From an uncultured Succinivibrionaceae bacterium (GTDB lineage Bacteria > Pseudomonadota > Gammaproteobacteria > Enterobacterales > Succinivibrionaceae), in the NCBI GenBank assembly GCA_949286015.1, contig CASEBB010000009.1:1-36018 (forward strand): a stretch of 36,018 bases of DNA, written 5' to 3'. Positions 17,601 through 25,637 of the stretch are shown here, piece after piece. The notes under the pieces were generated by a model, which saw nothing but the letters and a program-made list of their open reading frames with translations, was not told the origin of the DNA and did no database searches. Within the stretch, counting starts at the first letter, position 1. Every line of letters starts with the position of its first letter. A program made the translations under genes and the position numbers.

Positions 17601-18305
17601 CTCCTCTGGCGTCAGCGTACTGAGCGGATTGACCTTGGTGGAATAGGTCACCAGTGGTGGTGTCTGTGGGGCGCCGTGACGACGCGCGGCCGCCATAGCC
17701 GCTTCACCGGTAGCAGGGGCGGTAGCAGAGGCGACAGCAGTTGCAGCAAAGGTTGCATTACTCTGGGAGCCAGCTGAGACAGCGCTTTCCTCGGTGGCGT
17801 TAGCGTTAAAGGCCGTAGGGTGGGAGACGGCGTGGGCTTTGCCGTTTTTGGCGTAACGCCATGGATGAATCTTGCGATCGCGCTGCAGGCGCTGGCGCTC
17901 GGCGGCGAGGAATTCTTGTACTTTAAGGTGCTCGTAGCGACGTAAGATGGCGCCGATGACGGGCCAATTGTAGACATTGAGGCCAAAGTAGTTATAGCGC
18001 TTTATTACCCTGAAGCTGGTCAGGGCTAAGGACACGCACACCACTCCCAAAGCCAGAGGAATGAGGAAAAAGATCAGGTTGGTCAGAAAGACCGTGAGGT
18101 AGAAAAAAGGCGCAGGAATATTGTCGCCTTGGTAGCTGCCATACGATACCAAGAGCTGGTGAGAGGCGACTGCCAGTGCCACGACGGCACTGCCGGAAAT
18201 GCGGAGAACCCGATTCCAGCGAGTCAGCGCACTTACGAGGTAGACCACAATCAGGGCTACCGCGAAAATGTTGGCGCTGATCAGCAATAAGAAGTCGGCA
18301 ACCAA
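14628..18305 (-). CDS. Membrane metallophosphoesterase-like protein with degenerate active site and giant insertion (1225 aa)
   Basis: Three N-terminal membrane helices (about 4-27, 33-57, 66-100) and a fourth (896-918) precede a C-terminal domain (about 925-1165). It aligns with YaeI/YkuE-type phosphoesterases: 'MRIMQISNLNAS', 'LIVFTGDIA', 'GVYAIPGDHDY', 'IVLTHTP', 'LPLRYGNDTELTLLTV'. In that family metals are bound by DxH, GD, GNH(D/E), H and GHTH. Here DxH reads N943-L-N945 and the GHTHGGQ segment reads G-T-V-L-S-N-Q (1101-1107), so most ligands are gone; D975, H1007 and H1079 remain. I infer a pseudoenzyme. Between helices 3 and 4, normally close, lie about 790 low-complexity residues rich in Ala, Gln, Ser and Thr. 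The start is TTG (18303-18305), backed by GAGG seven bases upstream. The gene converges on the M15 gene. Confidence 0.85.
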   Translation of the reverse strand: MVADFLLLISANIFAVALIVVYLVSALTRWNRVLRISGSAVVALAVASHQLLVSYGSYQGDNIPAPFFYLTVFLTNLIFFLIPLALGVVCVSLALTSFRVIKRYNYFGLNVYNWPVIGAILRRYEHLKVQEFLAAERQRLQRDRKIHPWRYAKNGKAHAVSHPTAFNANATEESAVSAGSQSNATFAATAVASATAPATGEAAMAAARRHGAPQTPPLVTYSTKVNPLSTLTPEELARLRGLQETMRQREQVQANASVEPVNLVPNTNVAYSSAVSQGSGANASTSYTIDTPDNSYDEYNINWDNFIEQDANGKTSRKSTLKRLAVYAAQGSQERRDALSAPTLQPLEPAQVDAETRFIAPDGTPYPRELPKRAERDGTYTTAATADEYLDSSYRDYLNNQLPLPKLSDMLRRSNSKDGSLEAALAKVPEAHLPVKEQAPAKQAGTAIDGSAMTFTEGVRANIPRPEQYISLRSQQQWAQEQAAAQTRSAQNPESSTTVRGVWENTVHPSVQAQVARDQAAAAAAAAATVATTASASDIVPETSHPLPHAAHASQSASVEADFASSDLMMGATDAALEVSNYLALHSLAEIETQQPASATQETAQKAAPCVQSSAAENHYPLHRCWQQATQQPQQQAAVVTAATAAMAHIAPATLTATNANIAAVEAANKKILQTPEESCSNHQTLIANIAADGASMALSARAKVHLGFDFKVLPRAVRQLVMQTEHDIFTAQQSGDNSLIDPKYAWVRHNVSHGHKAHPQAHDVYSDLAALSEDEQRQATAIASFASDLRDETQVNADHTRSINADATVFASGEVRVDAQGNVKVISHSPLSAASVHGAGAGGTGNGTATYDGSKVHVYSAEQLQQMNSPLYTKFRANLKQYLGNILALTVRRAGYLFLALSLVMACISTAKIMMLPQINYVTVELNVPQAFDGMRIMQISNLNASAMYNRQHMSDLVMKITKQRPDLIVFTGDIALGEPWTREVGLRPLFMLKAPLGVYAIPGDHDYSIHFEQYLSMYRRYNFDMLLNESRTIRYMGAKLSIIGIADESAPQYGVFLPSYRQIEVDPDSTFNIVLTHTPRNARQYQTTGYHSSDLILSGTVLSNQVEFLDEITTHINNGFLDGLYRLSPIAMLYVSTGTGTNPFLPLRYGNDTELTLLTVHSTRLEHPQELHNMEPQQRHHLLQELFAQHLEEQKLLQQQQTHSDANANLSGEDKYLFEAFSN

Positions 18306-21185
18306 ATCCCTACCTCAGACTACTTGCTCTGTTTTCCTAAACCTAGAATTAAGGACTGCAGACGTGAGCGTCTGTGTTGACCTGTGCTGTGGGCATAGTG
18401 ACGATGCTTGTTTGCCTGTTTGCAAGTTTGCCCTGCGCAGCATGGCTTTGCTTTGCTTTGCTGTGCATGGCAGGTGGAAGCGTGCAGAAAAGCAGATAGA
18501 CAGGTCGATGTTGAGCGGGCAAATACCTTGGCTGACTCCTTGAGCGCAAAACGCTGCTCGTAATATAGACAAGAGCGCAGAGCTCTTGCACACCATAGAC
18601 GTAAAGGCGGCATGCTGCCATGGCCTGCGCGGCACAGGACACATGCAGGGCGCTGCCTTAATAAGGCAAACACAGTCAGAGGAACAAAGGGACGGCAGCC
18701 ACTCAACTTAAGAAGAAGGCTGCTTGTAAGACAGACGATCTCTACCACCGCTACCAGTAGTTACTTGTAACTGGCAGCAAACCCATACCAGAGATCTCAA
18801 AGACGCGTAAAGAGGTAGGAACAGGGACAAAGGCACACTCTGCGGCAGTAACTACCTAAGCCAAAGGCAACAGTGTTGTCAGCGGTGACAGCCTCATAAA
18901 AGCTGTCGGGGGTAGGCTTTAACGGCATGCTGGGCATGCGCGCTCCGCTAAGACAGTGTGACCTGCACCTGATATAAGAATAAGCTGAACACAAGCACAG
19001 TTTTACCACGTAAGACCACTAGAGGTGTTGCTCTTACGGGCACTGTAGTGCTGCCGCATGAATACGCGGCGTGCCTCACCTGCACCTGTAGAGCGTTTTG
19101 CGCGCGCATGCAGGGAAGGCAGCTACATCAGGTGCCTATATCCAACTCTGTCCACTACCCTCTGTACCGCCAGAGGCTCGGTTTCTCCGGTGTCAGGGTG
19201 TGTGGAGATCCGTAAGTTTGAACTGCACCTGATGCAGGAGAAAAAGAGCCAAAAGAGAGAACCCTTTTTTGCCCGAGGCTGTGGGGTCACTGCCTTGGTG
19301 TGGTGCGCGTAACCCTGTAGTGCGGCGCACTCACAGTACTAAGGCATGGCGGCAAAGTGCTCGAATCTTTGCCACAGTCTCGCTCTCTGCTACGTCAGGC
19401 TTGGTCTGACTGCGGGTCTTTTTGCCTAAAAATTGGTCTGGCGTTGTTGCAGATAGTGTGGGGAAACACACAAAACTACGTAGATTTGCTGTGCCGAGGC
19501 GCGGGTGCAGTTAAGCGTTTAAGCTGTGCGCGGCAGCGCTGTCCTTGATTTGTATACCAAGATCTGGAGAGCGTGACAGCAGCATCTACGGTAGCGTTAA
19601 CGAAAAGTCTACTGGATTGATATTTCAGTACACACACACGTTGTCTGTAAAATGCTCCAACGTCATGGTCATATTATGGCGCAAAAACCATCACTTGCAC
19701 ATATCTATTTTTTGCAATTTTTTGTCACGTATCACAATTTAAAGCTTAAATTAGCCGGTCTGCGCAGCAAAGTGTGTGTTATAGCTAGACAGCTGTAAGG
19801 CTCATAGAGATACAGCATGGTGGGAACACCACAAAGGTGCGTGCAAGCGTTTATGATATCTTGATTTTAACCTTAAAGGTTATGGGGCACGCAAGTCACG
19901 GGGGCACAAAGCTGATATAGCTGCCAAAGCAGCTTGCGGTAGGCTTGCTGATTATTGCTCTACAGGATCAAAGCAGTGCAGGAGCTAATACTGTGTGCCC
20001 TGCTCAGCTGGCTATTGCTAAATAAAGGTGATTTATAAGCCAGATCTGCGCACAATGCTGAGGTGAAAGTGACGGCAGTTAGCCAAAGCTATGCTCTTAT
20101 ATGGTGCAACAGAGCGCACATGGTGGTGCGGGGTGGAGCTGGGGTTGATATTTCTTGTCATAAAACAGGTTAGCTTAGGGTAACTTTGGTATACCAACTG
20201 GGAGAGAGTGTCTGAGGAGGGTACAAGCTGAGGCTGTGGTGGCTTAGGAGTGATGGCGGTATCGAGTGGCCTCAGCTTTAGGCAGCGATAACGAGTGCGG
20301 GCGGTAGGTCTAAGGCGCAAGGTTGAAAGGTTAGGCTCAATTGGCAGGTGAGTAGGCTGGCTGGCGCTGCAGTGTAGGTATTTGGGGCAACTTAAAAGCA
20401 GCTGTTAGGGTGAGAGAGTGTTTCCCATGTGTGAGCACTGCTATTTGCCATGAACCTACCGCAGAGATAAGTCGCGGTAGCGACGCTTGCTGCTCCATAT
20501 CAGGTGGCTGCAAGGGTATGACACCCACCTCAAAGGCCGATTGTAAGCCAACATAGGGGGAAAACACTCTCATTAGGGTTACGCGGAGGCGGCGCGAGCG
20601 GGGCGCAAATCGTTTGTAGCCACAGTGCTCCTGTAAGCGCTTGCGCTTAAGGCGTACACTGCGGAACTATCTACAGAGGAGCGACAGCCACAGGGTGTAT
20701 CTACACCTGACTTTTCCTTAGAGGAGGTGAGGCTAAAAACACAGTAATAGCGGCTATTGCCTGCTGTTGCGCTTGAAGCTCACCGTCAGAACTTGCCCGC
20801 TAAAGACCAGCGTCAAGGCCTTTGTTGCGAATTTTTTGCAAGTAGCGGCTTTTTTTCCACATGGTGTTGCATCTTGTACCACTGCCCGTAAGGGCATGTC
20901 TAAGCGGCTGTATGAGTCATGAGTTGGTGCCGCAAAAAGCGCCTAAGTTATCGCTAACCAACCCCTAAGCGAGTGCTAACTCGGGCGTCTTAAGCTAAAC
21001 ATCGTAGGCAATGAGCGGCATGGGTGCTGCGGTTCTGAGCACAGAACTAATGCGCCTGCTTGTTCCCAGATTGCTTAGTGTGCTCTGCTCATTGCCTGAT
21101 ATCGCTTATCCTGCCTCTGTACAGGCTCCATGGCCTTACAAGCAGTAGCATTACTGTGTTCTTATCTTTTGCAATGGAGGCGGCC
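18306..21185. other. 2.9-kb stretch without a convincing gene
   Basis: Candidate ORFs are short, lack ribosome-binding sites and show no domain. Notable DNA: hairpin GGCAAAG/CTTTGCC at 19351-19373; AT-rich segment 19600-19760 with GCAAAAA...TTTTTTGC followed by AATTTTTT; TAAGCGC/GCGCTTA hairpin near 20636; GGTGTA/TACACC near 20694; and four copies of the octamer ATCAGGTG or its complement (18966, 19127, 19226, 20499). It may be decayed coding DNA or a large regulatory spacer; I cannot tell. Confidence 0.6.
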
Positions 21186-21404
21186 ATGAGAAAGTCAGTT
21201 TGTCTGAGTCTAATCTGTGCGGCGAGCGTATTTTTGGCCACTGCCTGTGTGCCGGTTTATCATGACAACCCACCTCCACGGCCGGTGCCTGCTGCGCAGG
21301 GCCCGCATCACTCGCGCCCAGCTCCGCCACCTGCGCACCGTCCTGCTCCGCCACCACGTCACTGGAAGCACCACAATAACCCACGTATTCCTGGGCCGCG
21401 TTAG
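21186..21404 (+). CDS. Small Pro/His-rich lipoprotein
   Basis: The 72-residue product starts MRKSVCLSLICAASVFLATAC. Basic N-region, hydrophobic core and the ATA-C21 site suggest a signal peptidase II lipoprotein, although position -3 is Ala rather than the preferred Leu. The mature part is almost entirely Pro, His and Arg (PPRPVPAAQGPHHSRPAPPP), likely extended and possibly metal- or surface-binding; no family is recognised. ATG 21186 has a perfect GGAGG five bases upstream (21176-21180), which favours it over the in-frame ATG at 21174 that overlaps the Shine-Dalgarno sequence. It is the first of three small envelope genes on this strand. Confidence 0.75.
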   Translation: MRKSVCLSLICAASVFLATACVPVYHDNPPPRPVPAAQGPHHSRPAPPPAHRPAPPPRHWKHHNNPRIPGPR

Positions 21405-21414
21405 AGCTCAAGAT

Positions 21415-21440
21415 GGCTCTTAGAGCAGGCTCTAAGAGCC
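21415..21440. terminator. Perfect stem-loop after the lipoprotein gene
   Basis: GGCTCTTAGAG / CTCTAAGAGCC forms an 11-bp perfect stem with loop CAGG, ten bases after the stop codon. There is no T-run, so it could be an mRNA-stabilising or processing hairpin rather than a classical terminator. Confidence 0.5.
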
Positions 21441-21618
21441 CTGATCACACCGCCTGCGTTTGACCACCATAAATGGGCCAAACGATGTGGCCTTATGCGC
21501 CTAAGTTGCGCCTTGTGGCTGAGGCCACACTTTACCGTGCGTGGTAGTGCTAAGCTCTCTTCACTGTTGTGCTTATCGCAGCAAGCTTTTCTCAGTGTGC
21601 AGCAGTGAGGTGACACGT

Positions 21619-21738
21619 ATGGGGCGGGCGTTGTGTCTGGAGCTGTTGTGCGTAGCCATAGGAGGCGGCCTTAGTGGTTGCTCATGGCATCACAGCGGGC
21701 ACCACTGTGTAGCCAGTACTACCACGGTAGGACGCTAA
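21619..21738 (+). CDS. Tiny His-rich lipoprotein (39 aa)
   Basis: The product MGRALCLELLCVAIGGGLSGC has a textbook lipobox L-S-G-C21, followed by an 18-residue mature part starting SWHHSGHHC. The hydrophobic core holds one Glu, which is unusual. ATG 21619 follows GAGGTGA (21607-21613) with good spacing; the longer in-frame ORF from 21541 lacks a signal. His and Cys in the mature part suggest metal binding, and its neighbours are also His-rich secreted proteins. At this size chance cannot be excluded; the exact lipobox and ribosome-binding site together are the main evidence. Confidence 0.55.
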   Translation: MGRALCLELLCVAIGGGLSGCSWHHSGHHCVASTTTVGR

Positions 21739-21777
21739 TACCGCTGGCTTCTGCTCTGGTCAGCGGGGAAGTAAGTA

Positions 21778-21800
21778 AGTTTGTTTGTTTGTTTGTTTGT
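21778..21800 (+). repeat. (TTTG)5 tract in the leader of the ZraP-like gene
   Basis: Five perfect GTTT units begin at 21779, ending six bases before the Shine-Dalgarno sequence GGGAGAGG (21806-21813). The 23 bases 21778-21800 are the exact complement of 32986-33008, the start of a candidate small RNA. Unit-number change would alter leader length and pairing. Confidence 0.9.
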
Positions 21801-21818
21801 TGGTTGGGAGAGGTCTCT

Positions 21819-22397
21819 ATGAAGACTTTTACTAAGTTGTCCCTAGCCTTAGCGGCGGTCGGTGCGCTCGCTTTAAGTGCGCCATCTTTTGCTGGCTGGC
21901 ATGATGGCTGGGGCCATCGCGGTGGCGGCTACTGGTGCCAAAACTACGATGGTGACTGCTACCGCCATCAGGGCTATCGCGATGACTACGGCCCACGTCA
22001 CTGGAATGGCCCACGCCACTTCAACGACGACCGTGGCTGGCGCGGCCACCGTGGCTGGGACGGCGATCGCCCATGGCGTGGTCACCGTGGTGCCATGAGC
22101 ATGTGGGGCGGTCACCGCTATGACCATGGCTATTGCCTGCGTCACGATGCGCCAATGGCTGACTGCATCGGCTCTAAGGCCTACGAGCAGTTCAAGGGCG
22201 AGTTTGACCAGCTGCAACAGCTGCGTGAGCAGACCTTTGTCAAAAAGCAGGTGCTCGACGCTTTAGTTAACACCGGCGAGAACAATGCGCAAAGGGTCGA
22301 GGCTGCTGCCAATGACTTTGTGCAGGCCCGTGATAACTACCGCTCGGCCCGTGCTGCTTTAGACCAAAAGATTGAGCAGTTCTACGACGCGCAATAA
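21819..22397 (+). CDS. Secreted ZraP/Spy-like periplasmic protein with Gly/His/Trp/Arg-rich N-terminus
   Basis: The 192-residue precursor has a clear Sec signal (residues 1-25, ending APSFA before GWHDGWGH). The next 80 or so residues are rich in Gly, His, Arg, Trp, Tyr and Asp (e.g. RGWRGHRGWDGDRPWRGHRG) and include four Cys. The last 75 residues are helical and charged ('YEQFKGEFDQLQQLREQTFVKK', 'ARAALDQKIEQFYDAQ' are typical), resembling the helical-hairpin core of ZraP/CpxP/Spy periplasmic metal-binding chaperones. Assignment rests on pattern only. ATG 21819 has GGGAGAGG five bases upstream; the longer frame from 21678 has no signal. A leader (GTTT)5 tract and a strong terminator frame the gene. 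The neighbouring lipoproteins suggest an envelope metal or stress function. Confidence 0.65.
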   Translation: MKTFTKLSLALAAVGALALSAPSFAGWHDGWGHRGGGYWCQNYDGDCYRHQGYRDDYGPRHWNGPRHFNDDRGWRGHRGWDGDRPWRGHRGAMSMWGGHRYDHGYCLRHDAPMADCIGSKAYEQFKGEFDQLQQLREQTFVKKQVLDALVNTGENNAQRVEAAANDFVQARDNYRSARAALDQKIEQFYDAQ

Positions 22398-22428
22398 GCG
22401 GTAACTCCCAGCGGTACTTTTACCATAG

Positions 22429-22481
22429 AGCCTCAGAGCAGGGGTAAGCGTGCTTGCCTCCGCCCTGAGGCTTTTTGTTTT
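22429..22481 (+). terminator. Rho-independent terminator of the ZraP-like gene
   Basis: AGCCTCAG/CTGAGGCT (22429-22436 with 22465-22472) forms the base of a long hairpin whose upper part also pairs (GGGGTAAGC with GCTTGCCTC). TTTTGTTTT follows. It lies 31 bp after the stop codon. Confidence 0.9.
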
Positions 22482-22793
22482 GGGGCTGTTCTGGCGTTAC
22501 GTGTGGCGGCGTAGTGGGTAAGCAGCAGGATAAGCTTGCTGCTGCTACTCCTGATCAGGGCAGCAGCTCGCGGCAGGACTTATCTTAAGGCTGAAGGCGT
22601 CAGCGCCACTATCATCACTATCATCGCCACTACCATCAGAGCAGCGTCCTCGTGATGTCATTGGCTGTTGTCAGCATGTAGCAATTGGCCAGCAACTGGC
22701 CTTGAGTAGCAACGCTACAGGAGTAAACGTTGTTAAGACAGCATCTCAAATGGTGCCATATATCCGCAGATATAGGCCATTTTTCTCAATAGA
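22482..22793. other. Gene-free stretch before trxB
   Basis: No ORF of interest. There is a simple CATCACTATCATC-type stretch near 22608-22630 and a perfect inverted repeat TATATC-CGCA-GATATA at 22759-22774, about 20 bp upstream of the putative trxB -35 box, which could be an operator. Confidence 0.45.
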
Positions 22794-22822
22794 AGTACAC
22801 GGCAGAATTGCTTTGCTATACT
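22794..22822 (+). promoter_or_regulatory. Probable trxB promoter
   Basis: TATACT (22817-22822, five of six to consensus) lies 17 bp after a weak -35 box AGTACA (22794-22799). The leader would be about 85 nt. Confidence 0.45.
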
Positions 22823-22913
22823 TGTCTCCATAAGGCATGAACGTAGGCGCTTTGCGCGACTGTGCCCGCTGCGTGAAGCATCATCGCACGCCCCTTGGAG
22901 AGAAGAGGTTCTT

Positions 22914-23846
22914 ATGGAAAAGGTTGTCATCATTGGCTCCGGCCCTGCTGCCTGCACCGCAGCTATCTATTGCGCCCGCGCCGAGTTAAAACCAGTGATG
23001 GTCATGGGCTTTGAAGAAGGCGGTCAGCTGACTACTACCCCTGAAGTCGGTAACTGGCCAGGTGCCCTCGGCGATCCTAGCGGCTTTGACCTCATGCACC
23101 AAATGTTAAAGCACGTGCAAGAGCTGCCAGTAACGCTCGAGCACGACGTGGTGCAAAGCGTGGACTTTAGCGATCCTGAGCACAAAAAGCTCAAGCTCTC
23201 GGGCGGTAAGGAGATCGAAGCTAAAGCGGTCATCGTGGCTACTGGTGCCCGCGCCCGTTACCTCGAAATCCCATCTGAGGCCAAGTTTAAAGGCAAGGGT
23301 GTGTCGGCCTGCGCTACCTGCGATGGCATGTTCTTTCGCAATAAGGTAGTCGCGGTGATTGGTGGTGGTTCGGTGGCCTTTATTGAGGCGCTGTTCTTAA
23401 CCAACCTCTGCTCTAAGGTGTACTTAATTCACCGCCGTGAGGGCTTCCGTGCCGAGCAGATTCTCGTCGAGCGCATCAATGAGCAAGTCAAGGCCGGTAA
23501 GGTCGAGCTGGTGCTCAATGCCAAGGTGCAGGAGTATGTTGGTGACGACCTCTTAAGTGGCATTGTGCTGGATGTAAAGGGCGAGCGCCGTGAAATTCCG
23601 TTAAACGGCGTCTTTGTCGCTATCGGTCATCAGCCAGCTACAGAGATCTTTAAGGGGCAGGTGGATATGGACGACGCCGGTTACTTAAAGGTGAACCGTC
23701 TGTTACCACCAGCGACCGCGACCTCGTGTCCTGGCGTCTTTGCCGCTGGTGACTGTGCTTACCCTTACTATCACCAAGCGATTGTGGCTGCCGGTGCGGG
23801 CTGTCAGGCAGCTTTAGATGCGGAGCATTACATCCTCGGCCTGTAG
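22914..23846 (+). CDS. trxB: Thioredoxin reductase
   Basis: This 310-residue flavoprotein transfers electrons from NADPH through FAD and a redox disulfide to thioredoxin in the cytoplasm. Visible motifs are the FAD-binding GSGPAACTAAIY (8-19), the redox-active CATC (133-136, in SACATCDGMF), the NADPH-binding GGG (150-152) with HRREGFR, and the C-terminal FAD contact GVFAAGDC. Length is slightly under the usual 315-320. The second dinucleotide motif reads GGGSVAFIEAL instead of the common GGGDSAVEEAL, conservative but worth noting. ATG 22914 is preceded by AAGAGG (22903-22908). The gene is monocistronic by spacing and converges on dapE. Confidence 0.93.
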   Translation: MEKVVIIGSGPAACTAAIYCARAELKPVMVMGFEEGGQLTTTPEVGNWPGALGDPSGFDLMHQMLKHVQELPVTLEHDVVQSVDFSDPEHKKLKLSGGKEIEAKAVIVATGARARYLEIPSEAKFKGKGVSACATCDGMFFRNKVVAVIGGGSVAFIEALFLTNLCSKVYLIHRREGFRAEQILVERINEQVKAGKVELVLNAKVQEYVGDDLLSGIVLDVKGERREIPLNGVFVAIGHQPATEIFKGQVDMDDAGYLKVNRLLPPATATSCPGVFAAGDCAYPYYHQAIVAAGAGCQAALDAEHYILGL

Positions 23847-23881
23847 TGTGGTCGGGTAGGGGAGCAAAGAATCACTCCAAG

Positions 23882-23977
23882 GCAGCAGCATCTGCTGCAC
23901 TTGAGGTAGGGTTTGGCGCCAGTAATTGGCGCTTTAGCGTTCTCTCTTGGGATTAATACGGCGCCTTCTGGCGCCGT
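23882..23977. terminator. Hairpin cluster between convergent trxB and dapE
   Basis: Three perfect hairpins: GCAGCAG/CTGCTGC (23882-23898), GCGCC/GGCGC around AGTAATT (about 23916-23932), and ACGGCGCC-TTCT-GGCGCCGT (23958-23977). The last is symmetrical and could terminate both genes; T-runs are weak (TTGCTGTTTC on plus). Confidence 0.5.
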
Positions 23978-24049
23978 TGCTGTTTCTGTGCAGGAGAACA
24001 GAGAGTAGCGCGCCTGCCTTAGACGGCGCGGCTCGCAGTGATGCTGCTC

Positions 24050-25282
24050 CTACAAATGCAGCTGCTCTAACACCCGCTCGTAAATCTCACTTAAGGTGTC
24101 GAGATCCGCTACCTTTACGCACTCATTGACCTTATGAATGGTGCCATTGCATGGGCCAAACTCCAGCGTCTCTGCACCCAGCGGCGCAATAAAGCGACCA
24201 TCAGAGGTGCCTCCTAAGGTATTAAGATCCGGCTGTAAGCCCGTCTTCTCCTTTACCGCAGTGCTCAGCGCTTTTACTAATGGCCCCTCACGCTCGCTGA
24301 TAAATGGCAGGCCATTAATGACGTAGCGTACCGTGGCGTAAATGCGCAGCTTTTCCAGCTTCTTTTCCACCATGTGCTGCAGTTTAAGTGGCGTCTGCTG
24401 CGGGTTAAAGCGCCAATTGCACATGATCTGGCAAGTGCCTGGGGCAATGTTCTCTGCACCCACACCGGCATTGAAGTTGGTGACATTAAAGGACGTTGGT
24501 GGGAAGTCAGCATCACCGTTATCAAGAGGTGTCTCTAAGAGGGCGGCAATGAGGCGAGCACCAGCATGGGCGGCATTGTTAATCTGCTCAGGGTAGGCAA
24601 CGTGACCCTGCGTACCATGAATGGTAATGTGCGCCGTCATCGAGCCACGACGACCAATCTTAATGGTATCGCCTAAGGCCTTGCTGCTTGAGGGCTCACC
24701 GACCACACAGTAGGTAGGGTAGATCTTCTCTTTTTTCAGCCACTCCGCCACAAAAGGAATGCCACCGACCGCATCGCCTTCTTCATTGGAGGTGACTAAG
24801 AGGCCGACGGTGCCCTTAAAGTCAGGATGTTTGCTCACAAAGCGCTGTAAGGCGGTGGTCATGGCTGCATCAGAGCCTTTCATGTCAGCGGCGCCGCGAC
24901 CATAGAGCATGCCATCTTTAATGGTATGGGTAAAAGGTGGGCTTTGCCATGCGCCCTCATCGCCTGGGCTTACCACATCGGTATGACCTAAAAATAGCGT
25001 AAATGGCTTAGGCACCACGAAGCCGCTCGGATCAAAAAAGCCGTGCTGGGCTTTGATCATCTCGGGATCGCCCTCAAAGTTAGCGCTGCTCTCGCGGCTG
25101 CACAGGGCTAAGAGATTAAATGTTGGGTACATCTGCTCACGCAGCGTGCGGCAGTTAAAGCCTGCGGCCTTAAGCTCGCGCTCTAAGATATCTTGGCAGC
25201 CGTGGTCATCAGGGGTAATGGAGGGACAAGCGATCAGCTCTTGCGTGAGCTTGAGCGTAGGAGAAATAGCGGAATCAGACAT
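24050..25282 (-). CDS. dapE: Succinyl-diaminopimelate desuccinylase
   Basis: DapE hydrolyses N-succinyl-LL-diaminopimelate in the lysine/peptidoglycan-precursor pathway as a di-zinc M20 peptidase. Metal and catalytic residues are present: GHTDVV (H100, D102), AADMKGSD (D133), SNEEGD (E167 catalytic, E168), GEPSSS, and the C-terminal GTIHKVNE histidine; GGTSDGRF is also typical. At 410 residues it exceeds the usual 375-380 because of an extra segment of about 30 residues (62-92, 'SRESSANFEGDPEMIKAQHG') before the GHTD strand. The ATG at 25280-25282 has no clear Shine-Dalgarno sequence (CCCTACTGTTTCCTC precedes it), suggesting weak initiation. It converges on trxB. Confidence 0.95.
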   Translation of the reverse strand: MSDSAISPTLKLTQELIACPSITPDDHGCQDILERELKAAGFNCRTLREQMYPTFNLLALCSRESSANFEGDPEMIKAQHGFFDPSGFVVPKPFTLFLGHTDVVSPGDEGAWQSPPFTHTIKDGMLYGRGAADMKGSDAAMTTALQRFVSKHPDFKGTVGLLVTSNEEGDAVGGIPFVAEWLKKEKIYPTYCVVGEPSSSKALGDTIKIGRRGSMTAHITIHGTQGHVAYPEQINNAAHAGARLIAALLETPLDNGDADFPPTSFNVTNFNAGVGAENIAPGTCQIMCNWRFNPQQTPLKLQHMVEKKLEKLRIYATVRYVINGLPFISEREGPLVKALSTAVKEKTGLQPDLNTLGGTSDGRFIAPLGAETLEFGPCNGTIHKVNECVKVADLDTLSEIYERVLEQLHL

Positions 25283-25637
25283 GAGGAAACAGTAGGGTAG
25301 GGATAGCGGGGCGGTAATCGCAAAGGTACTCCAAGGTGGGGGAGGAGGCTTTGCGTTTAACTCAATATAGGCAGGGGAGTGTGTTCGCAGCGCTGTGATG
25401 CTTAGGAAGGAGTGATCTAATAACTGATGGATTCAGGGGATAGTGCTGGCAACAACTTACACCTCGAGATAAAGGGGGCGAGTGAGCCTGCCTACCTTAG
25501 TTGAGGCTAGCATGATTGCCCTAAATCCCGTCATCTATTAAGTCAGTCGCTCCATACTGGGTATTGCCCAGCATACTGGGGATAGCCCCAGCGCACAGGT
25601 TAAAGAGTGGACTGGGGCGGGCGCTGTATTAACTGTA
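25283..25637. other. Gene-free gap with tandem hairpins (downstream of the 216-aa gene)
   Basis: CATACTGGG-tattg-CCCAG and CATACTGGGG-atag-CCCCAG form two adjacent related hairpins (25557-25571 and 25576-25591), a small local duplication. They lie 47-81 bp after the stop of the minus-strand 216-aa gene and may end or protect its mRNA. No T-run follows on either strand. Confidence 0.5.

Noticed and set aside
19351..19373. tRNA T-arm-like hairpin with TCGAAT in the loop
   Set aside because: The stem is 7 bp with a 9-nt loop, and no acceptor, D or anticodon arms are found around it.
19545..19742. 65-codon frame in the AT-rich patch
   Set aside because: It has no ribosome-binding site, and its 3' half runs through the hairpin and T-runs; not convincing.
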